A stretch of 64,000 nt of DNA from NCBI GenBank assembly GCA_019787685.1, contig JAHNUO010000047.1, forward strand, positions 1 to 64,000, read 5' to 3'. The DNA is from Chiua virens (taxonomy: Eukaryota > Basidiomycota > Agaricomycetes > Boletales > Boletaceae). The notes under the pieces were generated by a model. The model ran no database searches, was not told the origin of the DNA, and saw only the letters and a list, made by a program, of their open reading frames with translations. This document shows, piece by piece, positions 54,703 to 64,000 of this stretch (position 1 is the first letter of the stretch; the number at the start of each line of letters is the position of its first letter). Both the position numbers and the translations under genes were made by a program.

Positions 54703-55722
54703 ATAGCATTCTTTGGGCAGTGGTAAGCCACTTGACATTATTTCTTTCTGCTGTGATTAATGACGATTCACTGGAACGTGCAGGGTAATGTAGGCCCAAC
54801 CGAAGGTGGTTTGCCGTTTCTCGAGGAGGAAGAGATCATCCCGTCAATTCTTGACATAGCGGAGCACTCACTCATACCTTCCGTGCGAGGGTGAGCCGAA
54901 ACATCGTGAAAACTGATCAGACACTGAACCGGTTCATAGTACATGTTTCTTTGTCTTGGGACTGCTCTCGTCGACCACACAAGGGACGGAAATATTGGAC
55001 GACTACCGGTGGGAGGCTACACCATCACCACTCGGTCTTCCGACTGGGTTATGTGTACCAGTGGACCTCAACAGATTCATTTCGGTATGTGACCAGTGTG
55101 CACATGGGGGTATCATTTTTAACAGTTTTCCAGATTGCCGCCTGGGAATCAATCGAGCTCAAGAGTGACACAGACATTCGTTTGCTTCCACCCACCGCAC
55201 AAACGGAACTCGAAGTGATCACAGCGATCGACAATTTGAGCAATACCGTGATTGCAAATGCTGCCCCACGTTCCCTGGCAAGGTCAGTCCTCCCTATCGA
55301 GATAAATCATGCCCGACTCACCTAAGCATCTCAAAATGAAGTCACGGCTCGAATACCGTTCCGCGTTCACCTCTCCGACAGTGTTCTTCAGAGCACTCCA
55401 TATCATTTCGACGCAGCGTTACCGTCTCCCCGTGTGGCGACACATTCTCGACTTATTCAATATCGAGCTTGACCAGGATGTGCTCAAGGCGATATGTGAC
55501 GCCGCTGTCTCGCTTCGTGCACCTCCGTTTTTCAAGCAATCTGAGGCTCACAGCAGTCGCGTCGTCAGTATGCTGGGTCTGAAGCACGCTGGGAGGGAAT
55601 CCGATAGCGACGCAGAAGAGGATGATTCAGAGATGGACGACGCGACCGAAGAAGGGCCCGTCAAAAACAATCCTGTCATTATGTTGCGTCCAGTGAGCAG
55701 GATCATTGGGTTTGATACATGA
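54703..55722 (+). pseudogene. Rictor/Ste16/Avo3-like gene, 3' part
   Basis: Continues copy B into the conserved Rictor_V region: SILWAV-GNVGPTEGGLPFLEEE (split by an intron with donor GTAAGC at about 54722), IAEHSLIPSVRG, FFVLGLLSSTTQGTEILDDY, WEATPSPLGLPTGLCVPVD, then SARFTSPTVFFRALHIIS-type sequence, QRYRLPVWRHILDLFNIEL and a very acidic end (DSDAEEDDSEMDD) before the stop at 55720-55722. The exons are well preserved. Combined with the damaged 5' part, a full Rictor protein cannot be made from this locus as written. Confidence 0.85.
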
Positions 55723-55989
55723 ATTCTTTTCCTGTTAGTGTCAATGGATTGACCAGATTGGATATCATTGCTAGTACTGCATATATAGTCCATACCCTGA
55801 TTGGTATCACTGACACTAAGTCTTTGAAATGGGATTGGCGATGTGCCAATGATCCACATGGCCGAGCACGAATGTCGCGTCCAACGTAGGCATCAGAAGG
55901 TAACAAATCAGAACGCGAGCAACAAAAGCCAATCAGAGCCGAGGGAGCAACGTCCCTCGGCACGTTCTTTCCAAGAGTCTTGTCTCATC

Positions 55990-56990
55990 GTTCTAGATGA
56001 TGAGGCCCATCCCACCACCGCCCACGGCGGTCGCCTTGAGGTGCATCACTAGAAAACCGATCTCCCTTGTAATTCTGAATGCGCATCCAGGTGTATCAAA
56101 CATGTCCTGAACGAGCTCTTGTAACGGTCTACTAGCATCAAAATACACAGTAGAAAGAGACAGGATCGTAACGGACTGTGGTGCTCGCTCGAGGACGGCG
56201 TGCAGCTCCGAAAAGTGTTGGCGTTCCCACATAACCACACAATAGTCAAGTTCTGCAATAGTAGACGAGGAAATCAGTCAACTCGACGGACATCCAAACG
56301 ATCCACTTTAAGAGCTTGCAGGCAGAGAGGATCAACGGCTGCCATGGACAGGTGACAAACATCAGGTCCACTATGAGTGACTTGAAGGCGAGGTACTCTA
56401 TCCTCGACCCTCCTCTCCAGTTCAAATCTCCCTAGAAATTTGCAATAATCGAAGGAAAGTAGCTCGAGCGATTCTAGACCCGCAATTACATGCCAGAGTT
56501 CTACGCACACGAGGTTTGATGAAAACTTGAGTTGGCGTATGTTTGTCATGTGGAACATCGAAGAAGTGTACTCGGCAAAGACTGCCAACGAACCGGTGTC
56601 GTAGGGGAACCAATCCACGAAATCGCAAAATCTCACTTGCTTGGCCAGTGAGAGTGCGAGAGGCTGTTTCGCAGCGATCTGTGTGTATAGGGTGATCTCA
56701 TGCGACGTCTAGTTAAAATTGGATGCACCTTGGAGGTGCATCATGGCATAGTGCCAAAAAACTTGACATATTCGACTATTCGGGGGAGGCAGAAATTCGC
56801 AAAGGACCTGCAGACGAGGGAGAGCTTGGCGAATGTACGACTTTCATTTGACGCCAGACGCCCAGCAGGTGGAGCGAGGCATTCGAATATGTGGATGTAT
56901 ATTTCGTTTGGTATGATGAGTAATTCTTGGTTTCCTTTGCGTCATTCTGGCGCTGGGGGAAAGCACGGACTAGTGGAAACGGAGAGGAAA
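55990..56990 (-). pseudogene. F-box/LRR-like gene remnant
   Basis: Minus-strand blocks: IAAKQPLALSLAKQVRFCDF, VDWFPYDTGSLAVFAEYTSS, NLVCVELWHVIAGLESLELL, SFDYCKFLGRFELE, and in the next exon ERQHFSELHAVLERAPQSVT, ILSLSTVYFDASRPLQELVQ. This is the LRR-type part of basidiomycete F-box proteins. A small intron near 56239-56275 (GTTCTGCA...) could join the two. No complete start or F-box is visible. It is downstream and antisense to Rictor. Confidence 0.55.
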
Positions 56991-57329
56991 ATATCGTGGA
57001 CTCACTAGACCATTTCAAGAGTGCCATCTTTCTAGCAGGACACAAACACACTCAGAGCTACGACGTGGGTACCCGCCCATTACCATGCTGTGCTAGACAC
57101 TGGCCAGAAGCATTCTACATTGTCAATTGTTATAACAACGTCGTGTACAAGGTCTAGTAAGAAAGTACTATGGAACCACCCTTCGTAGTTTCGGCAGATT
57201 CTAGTAGCTTTGTTCATTTCAGAAGCCAGCATTGTATTTGATTATCTTGGACCAGGTAACCACATTGTCGTTTTGAGCCCTTGAAGCTGCCAAGGCCATG
57301 AATGATAGTACACGACACCGACGAGGAAA

Positions 57330-59416
57330 CTTACTCTTTCATATAACAGCGGGAGTAAGGCCGCTCGACGTGCATACGCAAAAGACAGCGTTGCCATGAG
57401 TAGCGCTGCGAGTGGATGGAGCGTGAGAGTCGTGCCTGGAGCTTGGCGTTGTACACGTCCGTTTGGCTGGCCTTGACGGCGAAGGCCGACGCCAAGCCAT
57501 CAAGAACTGGCTTCACAAGTTGCAACGAGTACGAGACCTGTAGAACCATTGAACGGGCGGAGACGCAACTGCGTAATCAAGACACGGACCTGGACTTCCT
57601 CGATGAAGAGCGTAGACACCGGTGTACCGGTGTTAGGGCCTATGTTAGTACGGTGAACAGGCGAGCATTGTGATCGTATTTTATGTGCGACGCACCCGCC
57701 AACATGTAAAAATTCGGAATGTCCGGGATTGCGGTACCATAATAGCCAGTGGGGCCCTCATGGGCGTCATAATACCCCTGTACAGTCGTTCCGTTCAATC
57801 CTTGGATGTGGACAGGGTACTGATCCTGACAAATGAGTCAGCAAGCACAACTTGAAACCACAGGGAACGTATGACCCCTATGAATCCTGTCGCATAAATG
57901 ATAACATTGAACGGCAGTATTTCACCTTTCCAGGATAGAACGTTACACTCGATAATGCGTCCGAGATGCAGAACGTCCCACCTTTCTTTGTCCGAATGCC
58001 ACTGTTTACTATTTGTTCGATCCCATCGAAGTTGAGCGTGACGTTCGGCAGACTCAGGCTTTTGAGGAAACCGCTATCAGCCACTGCCAAATAGATGGAT
58101 GTGAGAATTGACATGAGAGGGATGCACAGTGGACTTACGATGTGTGGGTATTAGATGGTCGTAATACTTGCTCGGCGTATTGTCTAATATATATTGTTGC
58201 AAATCCTGCAAGGAAGTTACGTCAACGCCCTGGGCACATCGCTCGACACGCAAAACATACTTGACGTCTTTCACGAGTAGCTACGCTTTGAGGCCACAAG
58301 GAGGGCCAATCGAACTATGTATGGACATCAAACGTAAGACTATGCAGCGAGAAGTGAATTGCAGGTACCTTGAACATGATGTATGCACGATGAAGTCTCA
58401 TCACAAATGGTATGTTAGCGAATATCCATTTGGCCGAATCGGAATATGGTATATGAGGCTGAACTCGTGAGTGAATACTGGGATATCCTGGAGAACAAAG
58501 ACTCACTCGCTGGTTGAACCACACAGGAGTACGAATGAAGTTGACAATTTGAACACTCGGATCTGCTGCGAGGTGAGGGACGAACTGGGCGCTAGAAAAA
58601 AATCAATATGTCGCCAGGAATTCGTTACTGCGCCAAGTACCCAGAAGAAGCGTTAACAATGACAGCTACACGCTTGTGACGAAGATCCAGTCCCTGCGGC
58701 CATTTCGCTGAATGAAACGAGATTCCATTAAATGTCCCATATCCTGGTATTTCGAAGGGCATCTTTGGTATCTCCAGGATGCCTACCGCAGAGATGACGA
58801 TCTCTGCGATGTCCGTGATTCTCCTTCCCGTTAAGATCTCTTCGGCGACGATCTCGTAGCGACTGTGGGCCCATCACTCCATTCGGCCGAGATCACTTTG
58901 GTATTGAATACGAGGCGGGGTGTAGGTCATACTTTTTTGACAGAGCGATCCAATACTCCTGAATTTCGGGTTGAAGGCCGTGAGATTTGTTCCAGTAGGG
59001 ATTAAGGTCAGTCGATAAGCTATACCAGTGAATCTCCACGTCAGAAGAGCAGCCCTAGGAGATGGTGATCAGTGGGTTCCCAAACGAATAGTGGCACATA
59101 CAGGATACGTATTGGCCTGCAAGAACGTCAAAACCATGTCGTTGACCTGTCTTTAATGCTCACCCTCCAGCAGCCGCCTACTTCGTCTCCCGCTTCGTAT
59201 ATCTAGAATTGGCGGTGAGCAAACTCTCCCCTCACACTGAGACGATACTTACGGTGAAATTTCCAAATCCAAGTTGGGTCTTGAGCGCAATAGCATATGA
59301 CAGACTTCCGACACTCGAGTACGGATCAGGACATGTTACCATCGGGACGGAGCAACGACTCACCCAGCACCGATGATGACCACTTTAGGCTGCGCTGCAG
59401 TTTCTTTCGCCATCAT
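57330..59416 (-). pseudogene. Baeyer-Villiger-type flavin monooxygenase, decayed
   Basis: ATG at 59414-59416: AQPKVVIIGAG, then after a ~49-nt intron VGSLSYAIALKTQLGFGNFT (FAD Rossmann), IYEAGDEVGGCWR, CSSDVEIHWYSLSTDLNPYW, EIVISAVGILEIPKMPFEIP, and FNGISFHSAKWPQG, which fits the BVMO fingerprint F-x-G-x-x-x-H-x-x-x-W-P. The second GxGxxG is degraded: RVAVIVNASS where VIGNGSS is expected. The late motif NVIIYATGF is present, and the C-terminal end YSLQLVKPVLDGLASAF is visible. Frame shifts occur near 58940, 58870 and 57600-57750. The enzyme would insert oxygen next to a carbonyl using FAD and NADPH. Lost frames and the lost NADP glycine motif mark a pseudogene. Confidence 0.85.
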
Positions 59417-60380
59417 GATCGCAGTGATGGCAGATGGGATCAGGGCGTCAAGGAAGGACTTTTGGATCTAGCATCAGTATCAATACATTGTTATCTCGGA
59501 AGCCCTCGGCGCGGTCCAACGTCAGCTGATACGAGCATCTCTCGCGGATAAAATGGGGTTAGAATTGTGGGAGGAGATGTGAGGATGAAACGCGTACCAG
59601 AGTACGGATATTACACCATAGAAAGACATCTGAGATCTGACCTGGGCAAGAATGATGTGCTCGTTGGCGAATCCACTGTCACAGGACCTGAACGGCGAAA
59701 AGAGTGAAGTCGAGACATTCCATGACAGTGTCGGCATCGGCGAGATCAGCAAACCTACAGGGGAGGAAAGAATTACAGTTTGGTGGAGTCGGTGCCTAAT
59801 TGGTGGGCGACGACCACGGACTCAAATAGCCAACGCAAACTCGAATGTAAGAAAGGGGGAAGCGAACGGAAGAAGCTGGTATTTGCAGTATTTGAACGGC
59901 GTCGCCATCGCCACTGTCACGTTGTGACGACTGTGACGCACTGTAACACGCCAGGGCTAGTAGTTCAAGCTCGTTATTGCAAACCCGCACGTATTGTGAG
60001 GAATTAGTAGGGAAAATGCTCGTATTTATGTCCTCTTTCACAGTATCACTTGCAAGATCACTCATTCATACAAATTTGTTGTCGCTTATGTCGCTCTTTG
60101 CAAGGTAGTCGCTCTTTTGTCCAACTTTTGTCGTCATCTTATGTCGTGTACCTGTCTCTGATCGAATCCAAAATAGGATATACCCTGTGCTAATATGACT
60201 AATTTTGTACATGACAAGGGGGTGGTCCCCCCAAAGTAGACTGGCGACCAGCCGTCCAAAAGAGGCAATCCGTTGGAGCCTTCGATACCCCCAAAGAAAC
60301 TGCCGGTCAGTATCCAAAAACTTTGTCATCGCACACCTCTTGGTTGAATACTGAATATTGAATCGCGGTCTTGGTTATTT
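59417..60380. other. Intergenic stretch
   Basis: No gene supported. TGTCGCT and TTTGTCG words recur near 60078-60130. A minus-strand frame at 60066-60329 has no recognisable content. Confidence 0.45.
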
Positions 60381-60383
60381 CAG

Positions 60384-61240
60384 GTACTCATTCGACTACA
60401 GCCTTGCCCACATTATTCTCAATGCCAAGACCGTGGCAGATCTTCCCATCGGACTTCAATCGGCAGATGAGGTCGAGGGCACCGTGCTGGGGAGGACCGT
60501 TTGGAGCTCCGAACCAGCAGTTCGACCGGCTTGAGAACGACCTCACCTCTGTTGACCGCGAAGAGAGCCCTGGGTGATTGTCGGCCTCCACCGGCCATGG
60601 TACATCAGCGTCAAAACCAGCAATCAGTGCTTGACATATTAGCACGCGTTTGAGCCGTCGATGATCGATTATCAAGCGCGGTGTTTTTGTACATGCAAGG
60701 ACACATCCGTACTACGAGCGGGACATGCCCATCGCGACGGTACGTGCCAGTCTATCAGCCATAACTAGAGTTCTGAGCACATACTTCTTTTTCTATCTGT
60801 AGATACTATCGATCTTGTGAGCTTCAACAACCCAACTGCACCCTGGAATATCAATATCGTCAACTGTGCCGGACATTATGACGGAATGGACACGTTCAAC
60901 TCTATTCCATCCTACGCTGTTGTCGCTCGGCGGGACATGTGAGTGCCTTTTCGTCTCTATATACGTTTCTGCACTCTTCGTTTGCGTGGAATACTGATGG
61001 ACCACACATCTAACAGTACTTATTTATGACTGATCCCGACTCACGTTCCACAACTGGACACATCTCACACGTGAATTCATCGCGCGTGCCAACGGGACCG
61101 CCTTGGATTCCGCCAGCCTGTACAGGGCGCACAAATCTCGAGCGGTAACGGGACTAACCAGGGAGCTAGAGGCTCTGGTACTCACGCTATCACGTCATCC
61201 TGTTACAGATACGGCAAGAGATGAGTATGTGGACGCTGCC
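60384..61240 (+). pseudogene. Purple acid phosphatase (metallophosphoesterase), C-terminal half, frameshifted
   Basis: Text in order on the plus strand: YSFDYSLAHIILNAKT, then in another frame GPFGAPNQQFDRLENDLTSV, then in the third frame WVIVGLHRPWYIS (the GHRPMY-like metal-binding block), and after an intron IDLVSFNNPTAPWNINIVNC and GHYDGMDTF (the G-x-x-x-x-H/E-D-x-G block), SYAVVARRDM, SRLTFHNWTHLTREFIARAN and GTALDSASLYRAH. The frame changes within one exon (60384-60600) show it is broken. The N-terminal half with the first metal ligands is absent. These enzymes are usually secreted and release phosphate. Confidence 0.75.
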
Positions 61241-61607
61241 CATTCGCCTGGATAGATTAGGTTCGACTTTCATCTAATCCCTCACTGTCCGCCGATACAT
61301 CGTCGCCAGCGTGCGCCGTATTCACTGGTACATGTTGCTGGATACTGCTGGTTTGGTCTAGTTTCTCGGTATTGGCTAGGCCGCACGTCCGGCAAGCCCT
61401 TGCTTGGATTTATAGCTTGAGTAAATCGGAGAGATTGAGCGCTGAAGGAAATCGATAGGCCTTACTGCACAATTGCCTTATTTATCGAAGTCGTCGCCAG
61501 GCTTTACGATGGGCTCGATATAAAGGGTAAGTTCTTGGAGCTACGTAACGGCGCTAGGGTCCGGCTAATTGCTCTCCGCCGGGACGAAAAGTTGAAGCGG
61601 GACCGCC
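61241..61607. other. Short intergenic stretch
   Basis: No coding or repeat signal seen. Contains the upstream region of the next gene. Confidence 0.5.
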
Positions 61608-64000
61608 ATGGATTCAGAAGTCGTTCGGGTTCTGCAGGCCATACACCCGGACGCAAGCGTCGATCTGCTCCGTCTGTTGAACAGCTTTGGAGCGCTGCCA
61701 GATTCTCTCGTTGAAGTTCGCTATCGCCTTAGAAATAACCTTCTTGGTAACCTCTCGCAACTAAAATTCTATTCTATGCTCATGCTGCGTTAGCCTCTCC
61801 TTTGTCATCTGTTTCTGTCGCTGGCCTCCCAACAAGCCCCTCACCCTCATCGCGGACTCGCACCCCAACAAGTGTTTCTCCCGCCTCGTCAACTCTGTAT
61901 GGCGTCCCCAGGGTCAAGCCCTGCAGGCAGGATGATGCTCAGCCAGGCCGGTTGGCGTCTCCCACCCCCGCACAAGATCTTGACTCTCCGTTACCGGCTT
62001 CACTATTATCTCGCTTGGACTCTCGCTCGTCTTCTGTGCGTTCCCAGCTGCCAGCTGGGCTTTTGAATCTTCCCTCCTCTGTTACTCAGAGATCAGAGCG
62101 GCTGAGGACCAAACCATATGAGAAGCCCGGGAAGCTTGTCAAGGTTGCCAACAGGTGCCCAGCGCGTGGAGCGCTGCCACCTGAGAAACCCAAGAAACCC
62201 AAGAAATCTAAGCAGAAAGACCAAACTGCGTCGTGGGTTCCTCGGTCAGCCCCACATTTCCAGAAGCTCGAAGACCTCGATGGACTAATTGGATTGCTGG
62301 GCTCTGCGGCGTCGTCGGCTACAACTTGGGTTCATGAAATCTCTCAGGCATATGGGGCTTTGTCTGCGGATCCTCATTCACTTAGGTCCATTGCGGAGCA
62401 ATGCCAAGATCTGGATAGCGGCACGGCAGTCGATCAAGTTTCCTCTCTCTCATCTATCGTGGGGCAATGTCGCAATCTGCAGCAGAAGTCTATCCGGGTT
62501 GATTTTGCCTTTATGATCAGCTGTATGCGGCTGACGCTGAAGTGCCAGAGGTGAGTAAGCCTTTCTCTAATATCTACTTGTATGGATAAGCTGTTTTCAG
62601 TATCAGGGTTCAAACTAAACAGAACCTAGAAGGCATTTTCGAGAAGGAGCTAGGAGGCTCCTGCAACGTGGGCTTCCAAACCTTTTCAAGATGGCATTCA
62701 GCAGGTTCCAAGTTCGCCAGGGTGGCAGCTGGGGGTAGCCTCTACCTCCTAATTCTGATTGCAGGTCTGGGATTGCAAAAAGCACTTACGAAGATGCTGG
62801 GGAATCTCCCGTTAGAATTTGGAAATTTACTACGTACGCCGCCGAAGGGTGAGTTGTTGTTTCTGCCCTCTACAGAGTTAAATCTCATATTAAGGGTAGA
62901 AAGTCCTAGTAGACGGATCATTGCTTCAAATATTGTGCCTAGCATCTCTTGCATGATGGAAGCTTGGCCTATTCCCATGGCTGAAATGTTCCCCTCTGAG
63001 GGTTTGCCTTCTCAGTTTGTGAGCAAAGACCTGGAAAATACTGATGTCTTTTTTGATCATTTCAAAACCAAGTAAGAGGTATAATCAATAATTCAGTCTA
63101 GCTGCTGACCATTCATTCAAGTTCCTTTGGTCTCATTGACCGTGATGTGGCATTATGGGAGCCCTGCTATATGAAAGGCTCAGAACCTCTATCCTTTTTG
63201 AGGCTGGTGACTTTTGCAGAACCACAAACTCCTATGCACTTTCAGAGTGGAAGGCAAAGCAACTATAAACTGCCAACTTCCCCCCTGCTGACATTGCCTT
63301 CTCCCTGTTCAACCATCCATACGTTGTTTGACTGTTCTCATCAGGCAAATATGTCTTTTCCTATACCCCACGAACCAACTCAACGAGAAGAATGGACTCA
63401 GCATGAAAGGCAATTGGCAGAGGGTGCTCCTGTGATAAAGGACTTGAAGGACTTCAAAGACAAGGCTTGTATGGCTGTTTTGTCTGTTGAGCTGGAGCTA
63501 ACGTTGTAAGGCTAGGTGGCCAGCATGTACCCTAAAGGCGTCAAGCATGCCCAAGGGCAGTATATTCGAGTGCCAATGGCAGTGCTTGGAGGGTAGGCAG
63601 TCTGATATATAAACATTATGAGGGCTTACAATACTTGCTTAAACAGTAGCAATATTGACATTAGGTGTAGTGATGGAAGTCTTCTAGCTTTCATTTCGAC
63701 CTCTATGCCCCCCCATCTCCGAGATATGCTTTGTGACCTTTTGGCTTTGATTTGCCCTGCTTCAAGTTTCTCGCCCACTGCTCAAGAGGTTGCCTCTGAT
63801 AAGTATGACCATCCAGCAAAGGATTTCCGAGCCATGCATTGGTCCTGGTACTTCAAATATGGGACATCAGTGAGTATGATTCATATATTGAGCTGGTGGC
63901 CAGCATCGTGAAGGCTGATACTCAGCTTCAGGGAGAGGGTGCACCTGAAGACATTCACCCATATTACTTAGACAGGGATGGCTGCACACGTACAAATCAT
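61608..64000 (+). CDS. Unknown multi-exon gene, intact as far as seen, continues past the window
   Basis: ATG at 61608. Exons 61608-61746, 61794-62550, 62601-63071 and 63122 to about 63480 join in frame (introns 47-50 nt; donors GTAACC, GTGAGT, GTAAGA). More exons follow, including 63650-63869 and, after a ~57-nt intron, about 63927-64000. The first part is Ser/Pro-rich with a basic stretch (EKPKKPKKSKQKDQ). Later text: FQTFSRWHSAGSKF, FGLIDRDVALWEP, TQREEWTQHERQLAEGA, AKDFRAMHWSWYFKYG and APEDIHPYYLDRDG. From memory, a W-Y-x-x-Y-G ... DIHPYY-x-x-RD pattern recurs in many lineage-specific Agaricomycete proteins, but I cannot name a function or domain. No transposase motifs seen. Confidence 0.65.

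Noticed and set aside
58880..58900. GCCGAGATCAC as an extra palindrome site
   Set aside because: A single half-site without an inverted partner inside coding sequence of the monooxygenase; chance match.

Overview
The window looks like a transposon-rich stretch of an Agaricomycete (mushroom-forming basidiomycete) genome. The evidence is: many short spliceosomal introns (about 47-90 nt, GTGAGT/GTAAGT donors); a fungal FunK1-type kinase gene; F-box/leucine-rich fragments; a TORC2 Rictor/Ste16-like gene; and several Ty3/gypsy chromoviruses with 5-bp target duplications. The track used includes non-ATG starts, so starts quoted here were re-read from the bases where possible.

Layout. 0-5.1 kb: a decayed Ty1/copia element on the minus strand with both LTRs. 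5.1-6.0 kb: a gypsy LTR remnant joined to an N-truncated Tc1/mariner (DD34E) transposase. 6-13.2 kb: mostly non-coding, with scattered exon-like pieces, an unidentified spliced plus-strand gene (9.4-10.1 kb) and two minisatellite fields. 13.2-18.9 kb: a chromovirus (gypsy-1) with near-identical LTRs and a GGAAT target duplication, sitting inside an older open reading frame; it lacks protease and RT and carries a 144-bp solo LTR. 19.8-21.1 kb: part of a WD40 gene. 21.2-26.6 kb: a second chromovirus (gypsy-2, minus), 3'-truncated, with gag split by a 729-bp solo LTR (target duplication ATCCC). 26.6-30.4 kb: non-coding sequence ending in a 1-kb minisatellite.

30.8-39.1 kb is the least transposon-like and most interesting block. 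It holds two neighbouring minus-strand multi-exon genes: a large protein with a ParB/sulfiredoxin-like signature (32.4-37.0 kb) and a 376-aa RING protein whose five exons, including a 15-nt microexon, join in frame (37.4-38.8 kb). About ten copies of a ~36-bp interrupted palindrome (half-site close to TTCACCGAGAT) lie upstream of both genes and inside two introns; those introns are ~363 nt, against ~50-56 nt for the other measured ones. I see no such cluster elsewhere in the window.

39.5-41.5 kb: a truncated gypsy gag element that cut off the acidic C-terminus of another gene. 42.9-45.35 kb: an apparently intact four-exon FunK1 kinase gene. 48.1-55.7 kb: a decaying Rictor gene in which ~1 kb is duplicated, with the copies separated by an antisense F-box/LRR gene. 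56-61.2 kb: relics of an F-box/LRR gene, a Baeyer-Villiger-type monooxygenase and a purple acid phosphatase. 61.6-64 kb: the 5' part of an apparently intact multi-exon gene of unknown function, running off the window.

The two chromoviruses share two extra ORFs upstream of gag, the second a small protein with one N-terminal membrane segment. These ORFs and the ParB-like gene with its palindromes are the best candidates for undescribed biology.
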